Part shown: piece by piece, positions 6,009-7,399 of the stretch
Layout of the letters: every line of letters starts with the position of its first letter
How positions within the stretch are numbered: position 1 is the stretch's first letter
From: an uncultured Lachnospiraceae bacterium
GTDB lineage: Bacteria; Bacillota; Clostridia; Lachnospirales; Lachnospiraceae
Direction: 5' to 3'
NCBI GenBank assembly: GCA_902767065.1
Contig: CACXFW010000022.1
Location: 1-7,399, forward strand
Length of the DNA stretch: 7,399 bases
Program-made: the position numbers and the translations under genes
Notes under the pieces: model-generated
Databases searched by the model: none
The model's input: only the letters and a program-made list of their open reading frames with translations
What the model was told of the DNA's origin: nothing

Positions 6009-6095
6009 CGTTTATGACTGGCAGGATCCGTTCGGATGCCGGTCCCGTGATCAAAGCCGCTTCGTTCTTCGGACACATACTTTCGAACGGGATCC
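6009..6095 (-). repeat. Dispersed repeat, copy C (intergenic)
   Basis: This is the intergenic counterpart of the copy in the nucleotidase, ungapped and about 82% identical. Its inverted ends are well preserved: GGATCCGTTCG (6024-6034) and CGAACGGGATCC (6084-6095), complementary but for one extra G. The core between the outer ends is 72 nt. On the minus strand the same frame as in the nucleotidase is open and would read DPVRKYVSEERSGF then DHGTGIRTD. A perfect palindrome AAACGATCGTTT (6002-6013) abuts the left side. Confidence 0.75.
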
Positions 6096-6138
6096 GGCGG
6101 TCATGGGAACGGGTTGAAACCCCGGGAATACATATTTT

Positions 6139-6172
6139 CAGGCTATATTCGCCGTGAGGCGAATATAGCCTG
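6139..6172. repeat. Perfect 15-bp stem-loop
   Basis: Arms at 6139-6153 and 6158-6172 (CAGGCTATATTCGCC and its exact complement) enclose the 4-nt loop GTGA. No T tract follows on either strand, so it is not a standard intrinsic terminator. It lies downstream of the phasin-like gene and could cap its transcript or belong to a repeat element. Confidence 0.6.
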
Positions 6173-6197
6173 CTCATTATGACAAACATGTAATCAG

Positions 6198-6239
6198 GGT
6201 AACTATTCAGGGATTCAGAACAGCAAAGCGCTGCTTTGC
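6198..6239 (-). repeat. Repeat module 2, copy 2: GGTAACTATTCAG plus hairpin
   Basis: GGTAACTATTCAG (6198-6210) and TCAGAACA (6215-6222) repeat the arrangement at 128-160. A hairpin of different sequence follows, GCAAAGC-GCT-GCTTTGC (6223-6239, 7-bp stem). It starts 17 nt beyond the stop codon of the minus-strand phasin-like gene. The hairpin lacks a T tract but may protect the 3' end. Confidence 0.55.
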
Positions 6240-6256
6240 CCCGCATCTTAATCCGG

Positions 6257-6808
6257 TCAATCGTCCTGCTCTTCGGATTCTTCCTCCGCCTGATCAGCCT
6301 CCTGGGCAGCTTCTTCTTTCCTGGCTTCCGCGCTGGCCATTGCAGAGGTTACCATGTCATAGGCCTTCTGCTGACCCTGAATGAAGAAGTCCGCAACGGA
6401 GTCAGCCTGCTCCACAAGATGATCATTCGCCATCTTCTGGAAATCCTCCAGAGCCTTCATGAAGGCCTTCGGAGACATCGCAAACATCTGCGCGAAAGGC
6501 AGGGAAGACGTATCATCCGGCATAGACGCGGAGATTGTTTCCTGCATCTCCAGGATGTACTCAAACAGCTGATTCCACTGCTTCTTGCCGTTATCCACGG
6601 ACGACTTCTGCATATCAATATTCTGCATCCAGAAGGACTTCAGCATGGACTTGAAACCATCCTTCCTCGCGCCGTTGTCCCCCTCTTTGCGGTTCGGAGC
6701 TCCAAACCAGCCATTGGGCGCAAACGGCATCGGCGGTACAGGAGGCATCGGGAACGCTCCTCCCTGGAACATCGGCATGAATCCCTTGAACGCTTTCTTC
6801 TTACTCAT
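6257..6808 (-). CDS. Phasin-like helical protein, start internal to a longer open frame
   Basis: This 183-residue protein starts at the ATG at 6808, preceded by AAAGGAG with an 8-nt spacer. Residues 10-40 are rich in Met, Pro, Gly and Phe (FPMPPVPPMPFAPNG). Residues about 50-165 are predicted amphipathic helices, and the end is strongly acidic (about 160-183, rich in Glu, Ala and Asp). Low complexity, a helical body and a position after an acyl-CoA ligase-like frame suggest a phasin or PhaE-like granule-associated protein, which coats polyhydroxyalkanoate inclusions. That is inference; no diagnostic motif is visible. The open frame continues upstream with no stop, so a fused product is possible, but the ribosome binding site argues for separate synthesis. 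A generic coiled-coil protein is the alternative. Confidence 0.55.
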   Translation of the reverse strand: MSKKKAFKGFMPMFQGGAFPMPPVPPMPFAPNGWFGAPNRKEGDNGARKDGFKSMLKSFWMQNIDMQKSSVDNGKKQWNQLFEYILEMQETISASMPDDTSSLPFAQMFAMSPKAFMKALEDFQKMANDHLVEQADSVADFFIQGQQKAYDMVTSAMASAEARKEEAAQEADQAEEESEEQDD

Positions 6809-7399
6809 CGTGTTTTCTCCTTTCATTATCGGTGAAAAATATTTACGCAATGCCAGACTCAGCATTTTTGGCGTCATGTTTCTCATGCTCGCGGGAATAT
6901 TTCCAATATCGAAGCCCGTAAGCTTAATCACCAGCTCCCTGAGTCCCGGGATGCGGAACACTTTGGAGAGCTTTCCCTTCTGGATATCCGGAATCGCGGC
7001 AAACAGTTCAGACAGAATATTGTAAGGATCTCCCTCCAATTCCTCCGGTATCCCCGCGCCCATCGTAGCGAGTTCCCCTTCCGCGGCCTTGATCAGCAGG
7101 ATGTCCTTGGCCTCGCCGTCCACCTTTACAGGCTTGACCGAAAAACGGTCTCCCGAAACGGAACCGGAAGCGAGCACCCTGGTATCCACCTTACCGCTGG
7201 AATTCAGAGGAATGCTGTCTGTCAGCACACACTGTCCCGGCATGTTCGTATCAGCCAGCACATCGTCCTGAATGAACACCTGGATCAGGGCCTTGCGCAG
7301 GGTGGTCAGGGCAGCCGGCCCTCTGCCGGTCGTCTGCACGTAGAGAACCGGAATATTGTCATGGAGCGTCTTGTGAAGCTCCGGAACAACGCCGCAGGC
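6257..7399 (-). CDS. AMP-binding acyl-CoA ligase-like protein, C-terminal part (partial), in frame with the phasin-like protein
   Basis: The frame is open from the right edge to the stop at 6257, giving 380 residues with the 5' end missing. The first about 75 resemble the C-terminal domain of ANL-superfamily adenylating enzymes: LTDSIPLNSSGKVDTRVL is the A10 motif with the catalytic lysine of the adenylation step. About 125 residues of mostly helical sequence follow (through MTPKMLSLALRKYF), longer than the usual ending of acyl-CoA synthetases. The frame then runs without a stop into MSKKKAFKG, the start of the phasin-like protein. If a base were lost from the T5 run in AATATTTTTCACC, the frame would stop at TAA directly before the downstream ribosome binding site. 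The substrate cannot be told, because the binding domain lies outside the window. Confidence 0.65.
   Translation of the reverse strand, partial: ACGVVPELHKTLHDNIPVLYVQTTGRGPAALTTLRKALIQVFIQDDVLADTNMPGQCVLTDSIPLNSSGKVDTRVLASGSVSGDRFSVKPVKVDGEAKDILLIKAAEGELATMGAGIPEELEGDPYNILSELFAAIPDIQKGKLSKVFRIPGLRELVIKLTGFDIGNIPASMRNMTPKMLSLALRKYFSPIMKGENTMSKKKAFKGFMPMFQGGAFPMPPVPPMPFAPNGWFGAPNRKEGDNGARKDGFKSMLKSFWMQNIDMQKSSVDNGKKQWNQLFEYILEMQETISASMPDDTSSLPFAQMFAMSPKAFMKALEDFQKMANDHLVEQADSVADFFIQGQQKAYDMVTSAMASAEARKEEAAQEADQAEEESEEQDD

Larger units (their letters stand above)
5816..6256. other. Repeat-rich intergenic region
   Basis: This 441-nt gap lies between the phasin-like stop and the CmpB-like start. 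From right to left it holds a GGTAACTATTCAG module with a GCAAAGC/GCTTTGC hairpin, a 15-bp perfect stem-loop, dispersed-repeat copy C, a split inverted repeat (GTTCACGT/ACGTGAAC), a 20-nt-period direct repeat and a small hairpin TCTATT-GCCG-AATAGA (5846-5861). Open frames crossing it are translations of the repeat and lack coding features. I see no convincing promoter for the CmpB-like gene. Confidence 0.6.

Noticed and set aside
6139..6172. Intrinsic terminator for the phasin-like gene
   Set aside because: The stem is excellent but no T tract follows on the minus strand; A-rich sequence follows instead.
128..6239. CRISPR array
   Set aside because: The repeats are few, widely separated and of unequal length, with no regular spacers or cas genes.
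5876..6246. Two overlapping minus-strand open frames in the intergenic gap
   Set aside because: They are translations of repeat copy C and flanking hairpins, without a ribosome binding site or coding features; they match the nucleotidase only through the repeat.

Overview
The window looks like a chromosomal segment of a Gram-positive anaerobe of the Clostridia, most likely Lachnospiraceae-like. This rests on strong AGGAGG-type ribosome binding sites, GTG starts, an ABC_trans_CmpB-type membrane protein, a LytS-like kinase and a moderately GC-rich composition. The family assignment is inference from gene content and style, not from a marker gene.

Layout. Positions 1-84 hold the N-terminus of a minus-strand gene encoding a signal-anchored or secreted protein that runs off the left edge. 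Positions 85-442 are a divergent intergenic region with two extended -10 promoters, a minus-strand terminator-like hairpin and a copy of a dispersed repeat. Positions 443-2393 (+) encode a two-component system: an XRE-type helix-turn-helix fused to a receiver domain, then a multi-pass LytS-type histidine kinase. This operon converges on a minus-strand block. Read in transcription order from the right, that block is: the C-terminal part of an AMP-binding acyl-CoA ligase-like protein running in frame into a phasin-like protein (7399-6257); a 441-nt repeat-rich intergenic region; a five-helix CmpB-like membrane protein (5815-5153); a secreted CpdB/UshA-like metallophosphoesterase (5068-3161); and acetolactate decarboxylase (3128-2400). 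The last two are 32 nt apart and are probably co-transcribed.

Working together. The kinase and the HTH-receiver protein form an evident sensor/DNA-binding pair, with the receiver at the C-terminus rather than the usual N-terminus. The nucleotidase would salvage nucleotides outside the membrane, while acetolactate decarboxylase diverts cytosolic acetolactate to acetoin. No direct metabolic link between the two is visible.

The most unusual signal is a roughly 72-90 nt repeat with inverted ends. It occurs three times on one strand: in the leader of the left-edge gene, in the intergenic region before the CmpB-like gene, and inside the nucleotidase open reading frame between signal peptide and catalytic domain, where it is translated as about 31 residues. 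A second module (GGTAACTATTCAG, then TCAGAACA and a hairpin) accompanies it at two of these sites. The second notable point is the ligase/phasin reading-frame fusion, where one fewer T in a T5 run would restore a stop codon directly before the phasin ribosome binding site.
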